Source: Promerops cafer (lineage: Eukaryota; Chordata; Aves; Passeriformes; Nectariniidae). Taken from it: a DNA stretch of 64,000 nucleotides. Shown in pieces: positions 1 through 13,000 of the stretch (within the stretch, counting starts at the first letter, position 1; every line of letters begins with the position of its first letter). The stretch is from contig VZSE01014389.1 in NCBI GenBank assembly GCA_013398275.1, forward strand, positions 2,834,636 to 2,898,635, written 5' to 3'. A model generated the notes under the pieces. The model had not been told where the DNA came from. It made no database searches and worked only from the letters and a program-made list of their open reading frames with translations. Made by a program: the position numbers and the translations under genes.

Positions 1-3000
1 TTTTTTTTTTTTTTTTTTTTTGGAATGGTTCAGACTTGTTTTGGACTGAAAATTTAGAAAAAATATCAGAAGTTCACACTTCTGGCCTATCGGGGCTTGG
101 GACACAACATTTTTTAGAGCAGGAGGGATTGATAAGAGACTGAGTGAGTTGAGCTACACTCCACAAAGAGGACTTTTTGAATTTGCCATCTCTTCAGAGC
201 AACAAGAGGTTCTATTGTTTAATATTATTCATTTTTTTCATGTTTGTGAATATTTTGCTTGTTAAATAAACAGTTTTTTCTACTTTTTCCAAGGAAATCT
301 TTCCTGAACCAGTGGGGAGGAGGGGCTGCTTGAATTTGCTTTCTAGACAGACCCCATTTGGAGGTTTCCTTCCATATTTGTCCCAAACCAGGACAAATAC
401 GTTTTGGCTCCCAGCACATGGGTTGAGAAAGTGGAAAAAACCTGTACTGATTGCATTTTGGTTGTACTTACTCTGTATTGGGATAAAGCAGTCAGTAGCC
501 ACGTTGCTTGAATTTATAATGTCTCTCTGGATGAAGGCCTTCATGTGTCTCTGATCCTTAAGCTTTTTTGAGGTTTTAATACCTTTCTGGTCCCTAGGCT
601 TTGTTTCTTATCTGGAGATAGCTCCAGTATTGTCCCTAACACGCAGATTTTACAGTAGAGAGACACAGATTAGAATAGCTATTCTGCTGGGCGAGGTGAT
701 AAAGATTCCTAGAGAGTTTACAAAGGTACTGAAGTTTGTTCAAAATATGTATGGCTTATGGTTTCTTCATCCTACTCTGCGTCCTAGTTCCAGTAGCATG
801 TTTTGGGGGTTTATTAGTAATTGCAGTCAGTTCGTTAGAAAAGGAGCAGGGGATGAGGCTTTTCAGCCTTTCCTTTCCTTCTTCTCCTTTGAATGTTACG
901 TCACTTTTTGAGAATGTTCAGTTTCTCCTGAATGCCAAGGATAACACCTTCCTGGTATTTCATCTGGTAGGCTGCCTCTATACAGTCTGCAGCTTCTCTG
1001 GAATGAGGGCTGAGATTTCCAGAGGAGCTGACGAGACCCCTGACCCAGGAGTAGACCCAGGCGTGGGAAATCCTGAGTGGTGTGGAGAATGGAAGAGATG
1101 GGCCAAACCTGAAAGAAATTTTCTGAACCCCCAGCCTGGGAATTTTCATGTGAACAAATTCAGAACCCAAATGAAGTGGAGAAATATCTGGAGGAGAACT
1201 GTCATGATGATTCGAATGAGAAAAAGCTCATTGCGATAAGCTGGGCCCTGGCATATGCTTATTGCATGCTGGTAGATACTATAAGGCAGCAGATAAACGT
1301 GGGGGGCAGGGAGATAAATCAGCAGCTATCCCAGTCATTTAGGCTGCAGCCAACACCCCAGCTACTCAGGCTGCAGCTAAAACAGATAGTGAGCCTAAAA
1401 CAGACAGCTGAACCTAAGCCCACAGCTAAATCAGACAGTGAGCCTCAACCAATGGCTGCTGCTCCTACCACGACCACATCCAACTGGCCAGTGGACTGAT
1501 TGGCCAGTGGACAATGATGATCTGGGGGAAGGACCCTCAAAGCCAGCTCCAGCAACTTACTCAAAGTCAGAAGTCACTATTGGGTCCTTTTCCCTGAAGG
1601 ACCTTCATGGCCTAAGAAAGGATTACACTCGATGACCTGATGAATCTATAATTAGCTGGTTAGTCCATCTTTGGGATGCTGCAGGTGAAGCTATAATTCT
1701 GGATGGTACTGAAGCGAGGGATTTGGGATCCCTGTCACATGATCCGGTTATCGACCAAGGAATGATTAGGGGGGCTAATTCTCACCGGATCTTGGGAAAT
1801 GTGGGACAAAGACATCTGTATGCAGCCGATCTCTATAAACAGCAAACCCTGTAGAGGACCACAGGAAAAAGAATTCAACACTTGAAAAAAATGGCAGTGG
1901 CAGAGATTGTCTTCTCAGATGACCTAGCAACTAGGAATCCAGACTTGGTACCATGTACATCCGTGATGTGGCGAAAACTCAAATGACTTGGGCCACAAGA
2001 ATATGCCTCTGCTTTAGCAATCTTGAATTGGGATGGCAGGGATGAGACCGTGCTTGATATGACCAAGAAGCTCCGAGCTAATGCAGATACTGTGCATGGC
2101 CCAACACATGCAAGAATCGCAGCTGTGAAAACATGGCTGCAGAAATTAGAAGATAAGATAGAAGAGAACCACAAGAAGCTCAGGGAGGAGATTAAAGAGG
2201 ACCTTCTCCAAATCTCAGCAGTACAGATCAGAAGTTCTAGTACCAAATGCGAATGTCCCCCAAACAGGAAGAGAAAGTACACCCCATGAGGTGAGCTGTG
2301 GTTCTTCCTGCATGATTGTGGAAAAAATATAAAGAAGTGAGATGGAAGACCCACTACTACTCTGGCACAATGGGTACGTGAATTGAAAGAAAGCAAGACT
2401 CAAAGAAGTTGTTCCACCAAAAAAGACCCAGTTCTAATTGCCTGTAGCTGAACTGCCAGGTATGATGATGATGACATGTCCGATCCCCTTGAAAAAACCT
2501 CTAAGACATACACCCAGGGAAGGAAGGACAACCAAGCTTAGAGAAGCCCTGCCTCTAGCCAGGTAGAGGCTAGGGAAAACTGGTTTTTTGGACTCTGTGG
2601 ATTTGTTGGCCTGGTACATCAGAACCACAAAAATATGAGGCCTTGGTTGACACTGGTGTGCAGTGCGCATTAATCCCATTGAGACATGTGTGGGCAGAAT
2701 CTGTTTCTATTGCTGGCATGACAGGGGGATCACAAAATTTGACTTTAGTAGAAGCTGAAGTGAGCCTAACTGGAAATGAGTAAAAGAAACATCCCATTGT
2801 GACTGGCCCAGAGGCCCCAAGTATTTTGGGCATAGACTTCCTCTGAAGCGGGTATTTCAAAGACCCAAAGGGACTCAGGTGAGTGCGTGGAATAGCTGCT
2901 GTAGAGGCAGAGGACATTAGGCAATTGAACACCTTGCCTGGACTATCAGAGAACCCATCTGCAGTAGGACTTCTGAAGGGGGAAGAACGAGTGCCAATTG

Positions 3001-3465
3001 CCACTTCAATGTTGCATTGCTGACAGGACAGAACAACTCAAGATGCTATAATTCCCATCCACAAGATGATCTGTGAGCTGGAGACCCAAGGGGTGGTCAG
3101 CAAAACCCACTCACCCTTCAACAGCCCCATCTGGCCTGTGCACAAGTCTGACAGAGAATGGAGATTGACTGTGGACTATCGTGCTTTGAATGAAGTGACT
3201 CCACCGCTGAGTGCTGCTGTGCCGGACATGCTGGAGCTCCAGTATGAGCTGGAGTCCAAGGCAGCAAAGTGGTACGCCACCATTGACATTGCCAATGCGT
3301 TTTTCTCCATTCCTCTGGCAGTGGAATGCAGGCCTCAGTTTGCCTTCACCTGGAGGGGCGTGCAGTACACCTGGAACCGACTGCCCCAGGGGTGGAAACA
3401 CAGCCCCACCATCTGCCATGGACTGATCCAGGCTGCTGCACTGGAAAAGGGTGAGGTTCCAAAAG
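1..3465 (+). mobile_element. Degenerate endogenous retrovirus fragment (partial LTR, gag, pro, part of RT)
   Basis: An old retroviral copy in sense (+) orientation, antisense to ADGB, inside the intron after exon 13 and running off the left edge. From left: LTR-like DNA with AATAAA at 265-270; a primer-binding-like stretch near 405-424; gag-like coding from about 740 to 2290, broken over at least two frames and by in-frame stops; a protease segment around 2590-2850 keeping the DTG aspartyl motif (2649-2657) but with stops; and an open reverse transcriptase stretch 3066-3465 with the LPQG motif. The element stops abruptly before the RT catalytic YxDD region, with ordinary intron beyond. The RT resembles avian ERV-L-like elements; class assignment is inference. 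It cannot encode a functional product as it stands. Confidence 0.85.
1176..2289 (+). pseudogene. ERV gag remnant, frame-broken
   Basis: Consecutive open pieces at 1176-1499, 1438-1635 and 2023-2289 encode gag-like sequence: a helix-rich segment around WALAYAY, an Ala/Thr/Pro/Gln-rich spacer, and a capsid-like segment with a Lys/Glu-rich helical end. Frame changes and stops occur between them. An earlier piece (736-1239) in another frame appears to carry the part just before it. Function is lost. Confidence 0.7.
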
Positions 3466-3479
3466 TTACATTTTTCTAG
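3066..3479 (+). pseudogene. ERV pol remnant: N-terminal reverse transcriptase, truncated
   Basis: A 137-codon open stretch matching the fingers and palm start of a retroviral reverse transcriptase, including VDYRALN, a DIANAFF segment and LPQG. It ends in unrelated intron sequence before the catalytic aspartate pair, and the preceding protease region in the same frame is interrupted by stops. It is better preserved than the gag part of the same element. Confidence 0.85.
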
Positions 3480-3884
3480 TCACATGCCTAGGTACATCTT
3501 GCACTGTAGTAGAAATAAACTATTCATAATATAAACTAAGATTTATTTAAAACACTGCAGACTATTTTCTTAAGATACTCCCATCAAAAGGATTTTAAAA
3601 GAACAAAACCAAGACAGTGTTACCGATAGAACTTGCATAATGTGAGGGAAAATCATAAAAAAAGGAAGTTAAAGGAAAAGGTATTAAGAAAGATTTCCCA
3701 CCCAATACACATCAATATAACTATAAAGTGGAAAGGGTAGGGATGTTACTTAAATAGCAAGGGAAAAAGCTTTCTGAAATGTCTTTGAAAATATATATTT
3801 CAGTATTAAAGAGTTTATATTTTGTCTTTCACTCTCCTTTGTAATATAAAACTAGGTCAAGTTTAAAACTAGAAATATTATTAC
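3466..3884. other. Intron after ADGB exon 13, ERV-free part
   Basis: AT-rich sequence between the truncated end of the ERV and the exon 13 donor. No recognised feature. Confidence 0.7.
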
Positions 3885-4029
3885 CTGAGAATAATCTTCT
3901 GCATTTGAGTGTCTTCCATTTTGATTCATATCCCCATTATTGTCACTTTCATTTTCATCAGTTTCAGTAACAGAAGGGAGATGGGATATAGAATGAAATC
4001 CTTTTTTGAGGGTAGACTGCGGAAAGCGG
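3885..4029 (-). CDS. ADGB: ADGB coding exon 13
   Basis: Completes codon 490 and covers 491-538, ending in phase 0 with the donor CAG|GTAATA. It contains the diagnostic LPSVTETDENE block and then an Asn/Asp-rich, variable linker. The remaining exons lie left of the window; none is visible between here and position 1, where the ERV fragment sits. Confidence 0.9.
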
Positions 4030-7000
4030 CTAAATAATAGAAGAGAACGCAAACACTTTATCCATACATTTTCTTTCAAATGACAGTCTTCATAACTATT
4101 CTTAACAGAATTTTGTCAAAATAATTTCTGTCTCCTTTATTTTGAAAGATTCCTAGGGCAGCACAGAATCCGTATCTTCATATATTTCTTGTCATTACTG
4201 GCTTGGCACTACACACAAACCTATGATAGAAAGACCTCTTAACTAACCTTCAAAAAAGCAAAACCCATGCCAGCTGAAAACTAGATGATAATGTCAGAAG
4301 TGAATAAATTAATATGGCCCCTAGACAAGAAAAATATACTACTTGAATGGAGGCAAGGCAAAAAATGTTTTTGTCAGAATACTTTTTGTCTTTTCCCTCA
4401 AAATAGGTCTCCATAGCTACCAGACCACTAAAACACAGGATAACCAAGGAAACCTGTGCAGGCCTATTCTGGTATTAGCAAAAGAAAGCTCTGTTACTGA
4501 CTTCACTGGAAGCAGGAGTAAAAACTGAAGTAAATATAAATAACTCTTTGCTTGTTAAGTGAAGAACTAGAAGAACAAAACCAAAATGATTTTGCATACA
4601 TGCTAATTAGACTTAAGTGTGTAATTGTGGTATTACAGCAATAAAGAACAAATTAAAATCTAAGCATGTGTTATCTAGCCCCTTTTTTAAGGACTGATAT
4701 AATGGAAGATCAAGATCTTTTGCAGTAACAGTCACAATTATCTTGCCTTTTAGTGATTCAAAATAATTTATTAAAAGAAAAGGAAGAGATTAAAAACTTT
4801 CAGTCCCAACTGGGTACCTAAGTCCCTTATCTTATTTACACAGCTATATTACTTGAATGAAATGTTAATACCTGCTTTATATTTTTGGGTACTACCTGTT
4901 AATTAAATCGCAAAGATTAAATTAACTAATTGTCATGGAAACTTAGCTCATTAAATAAACTATCCTTCCCCAGATGGGGTAAGTTGACCATGAAGCAATC
5001 TATCAAATATGAAAAAACAATATAAAATCTGTTAAAATGCAAATACTTCAACATCTTCATTATCAAATCTCTTATTACCTTGATAGCCTGTTAATTGCTT
5101 AGAGCATTATAATATATTTCTACTCCTACTGTTTGGAAACAAACAGTAATTTCAGTACTTTTAATTAACAAAATGCAACTGTACCAGCAAAACAATTACA
5201 TTCCCAGAATATTCCAAGGTCATGTCTTCCATGGTCAAATGCTGCTGTTCAAAAAAAATTTTAAAAATCTAACTGGTTTATTATCAGTTCATCCAATTAT
5301 GATGATCAAAATGTAGAACCTGCCACATATGTAGTCAGTTTATTTAGAGATGTACTCAACAAAAGGTGTACACACCCTAAGAAAATACACAGATCTCCAA
5401 TTTACAACTTGTTGTTGGACTCAGTCTCAAGAAAAGACATATCCTCCAAAATGACGTAAAGCTTTTGGTGTGCACTGGGTATAAGATACATTCAATGCTT
5501 TGTGACAGAAGCTCAATAAGAATAAAAGAGACAGGATTAATAATTCTAGAACTTGTTTGAATGTTCACATCATAAGCTGAAGCCTGAGAAAAGTGCATTA
5601 TGCAATGTGTCCTAGAAAAAAAAAAAACACGGCTCTGATACACTTTATGGTAATCTGTCTTTTCTTGTCAGGGAGCAAGTATTATGCCGAGCATGGAATA
5701 TTGACTAGAAATCATGTATAAAACAATTTCTGAAACTTCTCTGAGACGCCCTATATAAAGACTTTGGTTTTCAAGGGTTTGTAAGACTTCCAAACAGTCT
5801 TTAAGACAAGGCATTTATACGAAGCTGTGTTTTGACCATGAGCTTCTTCACCTGCACTCTCAGGCTTGTTGTAACAACAATCATGAACAGAGAACAGCCT
5901 CTTTTATTCAAAAACATTAAGTGTTCCATATCAAACTTGTGATGCCCATGAAAATACTGACCAGTCAATTATTTCCTTGTTATATGATAGAATTAGAAGA
6001 GAACAGTAGTTTGAAGAAAAATTTGAAATACTTCAAAGAATATTCTTATTTCTGGAAGAAGTAATCTAGCAAAAATTCTACATCTTTAGGCCCATTGGGT
6101 AGAGAATCTAGCAACATGTCTTTGCCTGACAGCACTCCCTGTCCTCCAATGTCAGAAGCCCTGAAAAGTGTGCATCTGCCTAGGGGTTGTCTGTACCGGG
6201 TGTGACAAGTGGGGACCCATATGTGCATGTCCACTCCCTGGGAAGCTTTCTCAGCAGTGCAGACATGAGCAGATTACAGGGAGAAACAGCTAAGCCCAGA
6301 GACTTGCATCTCCAACAGGAAGTGTGTGCTGCACTCCTAAAACAGGAGGTGTTTGTAAGCCTCAAAAAGAGGAGGGTGAGCATAATTGCGTATGTATGCA
6401 TCTGTGTGCCTGATTAGAGCTTCTTGAGACTAGCTACAGGAAGGTGTTCAGAAGTTTTTAGGTGTTTATTAGCATTTTGTCTAATACACAAACTTAGCAG
6501 TTGTATTGCCAATATTGATCCTAAACGTACAGTTCACTGATAGCTGATTAATTATGTGAGACCAATACATCAACAGAGTGCTTTGTCCTGATGTGCTTCA
6601 GACATGATCTGAGCAGTTTTTTTCCCTGTGACACAAGTAAAGATAAGCCATTGCACTTTCACATTGCACTTTCACAATGCTAATGCTGAAACTACATTAT
6701 ATACTTACGTGTCTGTTGGTATTGTGATAATATCCAATTTGTATTTAAAAAACAGGCTAGCGATCTCAACATGTTTTTCAGGTTTGTCTACCACAGGCTC
6801 TGGGAAAAAAGCAACTTGTTAAATATATACACTCATAAAAGTATTTAATACTATTAACGTTGAGAAATAATTTCCAGTGGGGATTCATCACTCCTAAATA
6901 ATTTTCCAAGTATCATCCCATGCACTTGAATGGAACAGAAAAACCAGGGGTGGTTCTAGGTGACATATCATGAAAAAAATAAATGTTTTACACTCTGATC

Positions 7001-10000
7001 CTCAGCCTGCAAAGTATTAAATTGTGGCTAACTTATACGTAAGGTTGTTCAGGGTAGCTTAAAACAACTATGGCAGCACTTTTTGCCTTTGCCAATTTCC
7101 TCTATTTCTTATCCCAGTATACTTTGCTAGCCTGCCTGTAACACCTTCATGCTCAAGCTATCTCATATCATGCATTTAACTCCATTATGCAGTACAGACA
7201 AATCCTAGAAAAAAAACTACTCTAAAACCAGGAGTTGATGCAGCAACACTAGTCATATACTTGAAATTTTTAAAAGGTGTTCAGAAGCTTTCATGGCTCT
7301 GCATTAGAGAGCTTCTGAGTTACTTTGATAACATCCCCTCTTCATTTGCTCCACTAGAGTGCTTCTTTCAACATAAATTAAGACACTTCTCAAAGAATGT
7401 AGGAAATACGGCTAAGAGGAAGTAATACAAAATTGAGTTCAATTGAAATTAAACTAACAGATGATAAGTATGGTCCTAAAATAATTAAAATGTAATTACA
7501 AATTTATTTTGGAGTTTTAGTAGACAAACCTTGGGGTTCAGATGTCACAACAACTTGCTTTTTCTGACGGAAAAGCTTCCAAGAGGGAAGTGGTGGTGGA
7601 TCTGGTGGTGCTACCAGAGGACAGGACCTAGTTCTAGTGATCAGGACAGGATGGCTGTGTATATGGGAAAGCCCATATTGCCTCATCTTCTCTGAAGAAT
7701 CAGCCTATGGAACATGGAAGAATAAGCTGACTGGCTTTCTCCTTTTATCTGTCTAACAAACAAGAACAGTATGCACACAAAGGAATCTAACAGCCTGAAT
7801 AACAAATGAAATTAATATAGTCCACCTGACAAGACTATCCAAAAATATGCTGAATAGAATTTGATATTCAGCACAAAAAGTATTCTTAGAAGTGTTTACA
7901 TGTATTTTATTTTTCATAATAGATTCATCACTTCTTTTAACTTATTTATATAACCATAACATACAAATGAAGAGAATGAATATGTAAAAAAAGCAATATG
8001 CACAGCACATTCTTTTAAATAATCATATTTAAAAATACTTTCTGGGGGAAAAAGTCCTTACTTCATGCTGAATTTATAAAATGGTAGAATTATAAAATCA
8101 ATTGGTCTTTTAGATAACTTGTAAAAACTCCATAATGTATTTCTTTGAACAAACACATAATTAAAGCTAACCTTTTTATTTGATCACTGATTTATAAAAC
8201 ACATTAAAAGACACTTCAGTTGACCTGTATGCCAAAGCCCTTAGGAACAGACTTAAGAGCAATTTTAGATGTGGACATTGAGTGGTGCTCTTCCCACTAA
8301 AATAATAATGGTCCAGTACTTAACATCACAACTGAAAGTTCTGTTGCAAGATTTGTACATCCTTTTAATTTTAAAAGCACACCTTCTTTTACATGCTAAA
8401 TAGATCACCAATAACTTATTTCTTTAACATATTAATCAGCAAGTCTCTGACTGCTTCTACTAATTTTAAAATATTCCTTTGGTTCTGTATTTATGAACTC
8501 TGTAGAGAAGAATGTTGTTGTGGTTGTTAGTTAGTTGAAGAGTGGGGAATGATTATGCTGGTTAAAACATCCAGGATTAGAAAGGATTTTGAAGATAACC
8601 AGTTAGGTGTCATAAAGGAGAATTTAGCTGCTGAGTACACTACACACTTGTATGACTCAATTACTGATTTTTTTTTCATTTTATTTGAGCAAACTAAGAC
8701 AAATTCAAGCCACAACAACCCAAGGAAATCCATACTAGAAAGCAAAGCTAAAAGGGATACTACAAAAATTCAGGAGGGAAATTCTGGCACAATTGCAGTC
8801 AATGACAAAATTTTCTCCAAGTTTAGGGAGCAGCTCTTATCCCAGCGAATTAATTTTCTAAACTTTATTTCAATCAGTGTAGCTTGTCTCAGCCCTTGAA
8901 TATAGCTTGAAAATGGTGGGGTTCTTATCCATAAGAAATCCTCTACACTTCTATATTTAACTTCTGTCAACTTCCATTTTTCTATCAAGTCTTCACTAAA
9001 ATACTAGTTTAGACATATAGATTCATCTGTCTCATCTGATTTGGTCTGCCATACCTCTTTTTCAGTAATCTCTATATCCCAACAGACTGTAGTCAAGTTT
9101 GAGACTCAGGGTGTTAGGTGGCAGGAAAGATATAAGCCCATGTCCCTGCTTCCATTTTGCTTTCTGATGACTATCATTACTTATTATTAGCAAAGAGAAA
9201 ATATTGACTAAGACCTTAAATTAAAATAAATTAAAATAATATCACAGAAGTTAATCTTCAAAATTGCATAAAATACACAGCACAATTTTTTAAAAGAAAA
9301 TAGTGCAAGAATTAAGTGCACTAAAGCATAACACCTGCAAAACATTTCTGGAAATTTCTTTTCTCTATGAAGCTTATCAGTTTCCTGAGAAGGCAGCTTA
9401 AAATGTAATGGTCTAATTATGACAGATATTATTTATATGTACAAAAAAGAGGAAACCTAATTAATAATCAACTCAAGAAAGCCTACTCTGGCACTATAAA
9501 AAGCTTTCTGAGGAGTGTGAGTGACTAAGTGGAAATTTAAGTGTTGTTTTTACCCCAGCTGCATTAAGTGCTACACTTTTTCCAGCAGCTTTCACCAGTT
9601 ACAACACTAATGATAGAAATGGATATAAACATGCTATTTTTTATATAACAACAAGCAACATACTGGAAAATGTATATCAGGGAGTCTTAACTGTAGTCTT
9701 CAAAAAATTAAAATTCATGATTTTCAAGTAGCCCTTAAAATAATTAGACTTTTCATTCAGAAGTATCTTATCATGATAAATTTTCTAGTCCACATCTAGT
9801 CTCTCCCAGGAGACTTCAGCTTCTGGGATCCTGAGGAAAGTGGAGGAAAACTGAGTAAAATCAGCAGGCTTTGGCAGGAAAATGCATGTTCAGAATACAG
9901 AAGTACCAAAATATAAATTTAACTGATAGTCATCACCTAGTGACTGTTTCACTGTGCTAATTGTATTCTTTTTGTTACAACATTGTTGCAACAAAATAAA

Positions 10001-13000
10001 ACACTCAGATAACAAAATAAGTAATGTTTTCCTGTCCTGAGAGCACAGAATCTTACCATTTGTGTTAATAAAAAAATATCCTCTTCAAACAAATGCAGTG
10101 GTATACAGCTAGTGTACACGACCATTTCTGGCTGGGTTGGTATGGGTGATTCTACACAGAAAACATCAAAATGTTTTAGAACAAGGTAAACAGTAAAAAA
10201 TGTAGCTGTACTTCACACTAAATTATTGTTCCTTTCTCTGCTTTATTTTTATTACTATTTTCTTTGTCTGGCTGTTATTTTATTCAAAAGAAGAGCTTAT
10301 TGTAATGCACTTTGAAAAGAAGCCATGGATGGAAGAAACCACCTCATTTAAATCACCAAAAGCATTTGCATATTTTACTTATTTTACATAAATGAGTAAC
10401 AGAAAACACAATATAAAAATATGACAGATCAAGGTAGCTTTCAACATTTTTTTTTTTTGTTTTACTTCAAATTTTAAAAACAGTAGATACTAGCATAAAG
10501 AAAACAATACACATAATCTGTGTAGATAAAGTAAAAACATCCTGATTGGTCTGGACTAGTTAAATGCTTCTCACCAGTGAAGGCAAAATTTGATCTTGCC
10601 AACAAAAGGATCCAAAGCCAGAGCTCTGGCCACTGCTGCCAAGGGGTATGGAGATTGAGATAAGTAATTTGAGAAACAAAGTGCCTGTAAAACAGGGTTA
10701 CTGCTCTCACTTCTGTCAAGCAGATGAAAAAATGGAGGTAAAGATGGCTGCCTCAGAAAGTATGAAGCTCTTACCCCACATACCTTATAGAAGCTTGTTT
10801 GCCTGTAACTCTGCTATAGGCAAGGAATAGAAACAGGGGCACATTCACTTTGTTAAGCCCAGAAATCTGTTGCACTAGGCAACCATACGATCACCTCCTG
10901 CTCTTATCTGTGAAAGAAGCCATTGCTAATTCCTGAATGATGAAGAGAAGCCAAGGATGTCTGACAGTTCATTCATGCTGAAGGACATTAAAAATCTAAA
11001 CCATAATACTTGAAATATACATCTCTGGTTTTACCAAAAATTTTTACCAAAAAGAAAGATACCTATTTCTCTCTACTTTTCCTTAGTCATCTCAGAAAAC
11101 TTGGAGACAAGATATCAGTACACAGGTTGTGACACCTGTTTTTCATCAGAATGTTTTTTTAGGAAAAAATTTCTTCACAGAAAGAGCTGTTAATCATTGG
11201 AACAGGCTACCCAAGGAAGTGGTTGAGCCATCATTCCAGGAGGTATTTAAAAGATATGTAGATGTGGCACTTAGGAACATGGTGTAGTGGTGGGCTTGGC
11301 AGTACAGGTTAACAGCTGGATTCAATGAACTTAGAGGTCTTTTCGAACCTAAATGATTCTATGATTCTATCCCCATCTAACACTCCAGTAAAATTATCTG
11401 TGTCTGTCATTGTTCCCTTCAGGTTCACCTCAAATACAGGATAATTGCTTCCAATGTTTAGTAAATATTCAACTGCAAGTTGCACTAAGAATAGGTATTT
11501 TCTGTGAAATGAAATAAAACAAAGCTATCTGAATATAAACAGGCAAGTGTCTGGAAAATATGATTCATCAGACCTAAAATCTATTTATTTAGAGAGTATG
11601 CAACATTTTATTCTCAACATACAATATCTTTGCATCTTACATATTCTTGCAGGAAATCAATTACCCAATTAAATACAAGCTAAAGGCAAGTAAGAATTAC
11701 TTTCCAATGGATTCTTAGTTTTTCTCACTGCATGCTTGTGATTCCCATGTTAACCACAGCTCTTGTGTTAGTTGTGGGTTTCAACTTACTCAAAAGCAAG
11801 GCTATAATTAACTTTAATCTCAGTCCTTACAAACATATCTGGTCTATTACAAACACAGCAATATTATCTAAGATGTCCTACACATTATAGAACAGTATGT
11901 GCCACAAGGCATACTGATCTCATTGCATGTGAGAAGTATTTCTCAAATAAAAGTATTTAATCAAATACCAGGTGGAATGTAAAGCTGTCATACTCAGTCC
12001 AGATGGGTTGTGAAATAAAATGTCTGCAGGGCAGACAATAAACAGCAGTGAACAAATTATTAGAGCATGCAAATGATTAACCAGGCACATAATATCCACT
12101 TTAATAATACTATTACAATACAAATACATTATGCCAGTAGCTTTAAAAATTACATATTATTTGATCTTTTTTCACTGTACAAAAAATGTGGATGATGTAT
12201 GCAAATTATTTGGCACCAAGTGTAATGATGATTAGTGTGGATTCAGCATTTGAGGAAACTGGTTAAAACTGATAGCCTTGAAAAAATTGCACTATTAGAT
12301 GGAAGATGTTATAATACAGAGTTCAACAAAACAGACTCAGCAAAGCCTGTTATTTCTATCCATCAGTGTGGATATAAGAATTCTGCAGTGCTTTGTTGAA
12401 ACATTCTGAATCCATGTAGCTACTTATGTTTCACACTTGCAGCTTTGCAAATTCACTTACAGAGAATAAGTACTAAACAACCTCAACAAATGCTTCAGTC
12501 CCTTCAAGAAGGGAAAGTAAGATTTAATTGATCCATATAAAATACATATCCAACCACTTAAAAAGAAAGGCCAGGAATTAAAATTGTTGGTTTTAATAGA
12601 TCTTAACCGTTTTTATTTGTTTATCATGTTTTACATACGACTTGCAAAGAATTTTCTCACTCTTAATGTTTCTTTTAAATATTTATCTATCAAATAAGAG
12701 CCGATGGTGTAGTTTAACTTTCAAAGGACTAATGATGCCAGATGAGGACCACAAAGGTGATCTGAGGGCTGGAGAACCTCTCCTATGAAGAAGGGCTGAA
12801 AAAGTTTGTGTTGTTCAGCCTGGATTAGAGAAGGCTCCAGGGAGATCTTAGACTAGCCTTCCAGTATCTAAAGAGGGGCTTACAAGAAAGCTGAAGAGAG
12901 ATTCTTCAGGCCATGGAGTGATAGAACAAGGGGCAATTGTTTTAACTGACACCTCTGAAAGAGGGCTGGCTTAGATGTAAAAAGAAAATTCTTTACTGTA

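Noticed and set aside
1..3884. Search for ADGB exon 14 on the minus strand.
   Set aside because: No matching androglobin segment was seen; the stretch is mostly ERV.
8549..8899. A 116-codon plus-strand open frame in ADGB intron 10.
   Set aside because: No family resemblance and no supporting signals.
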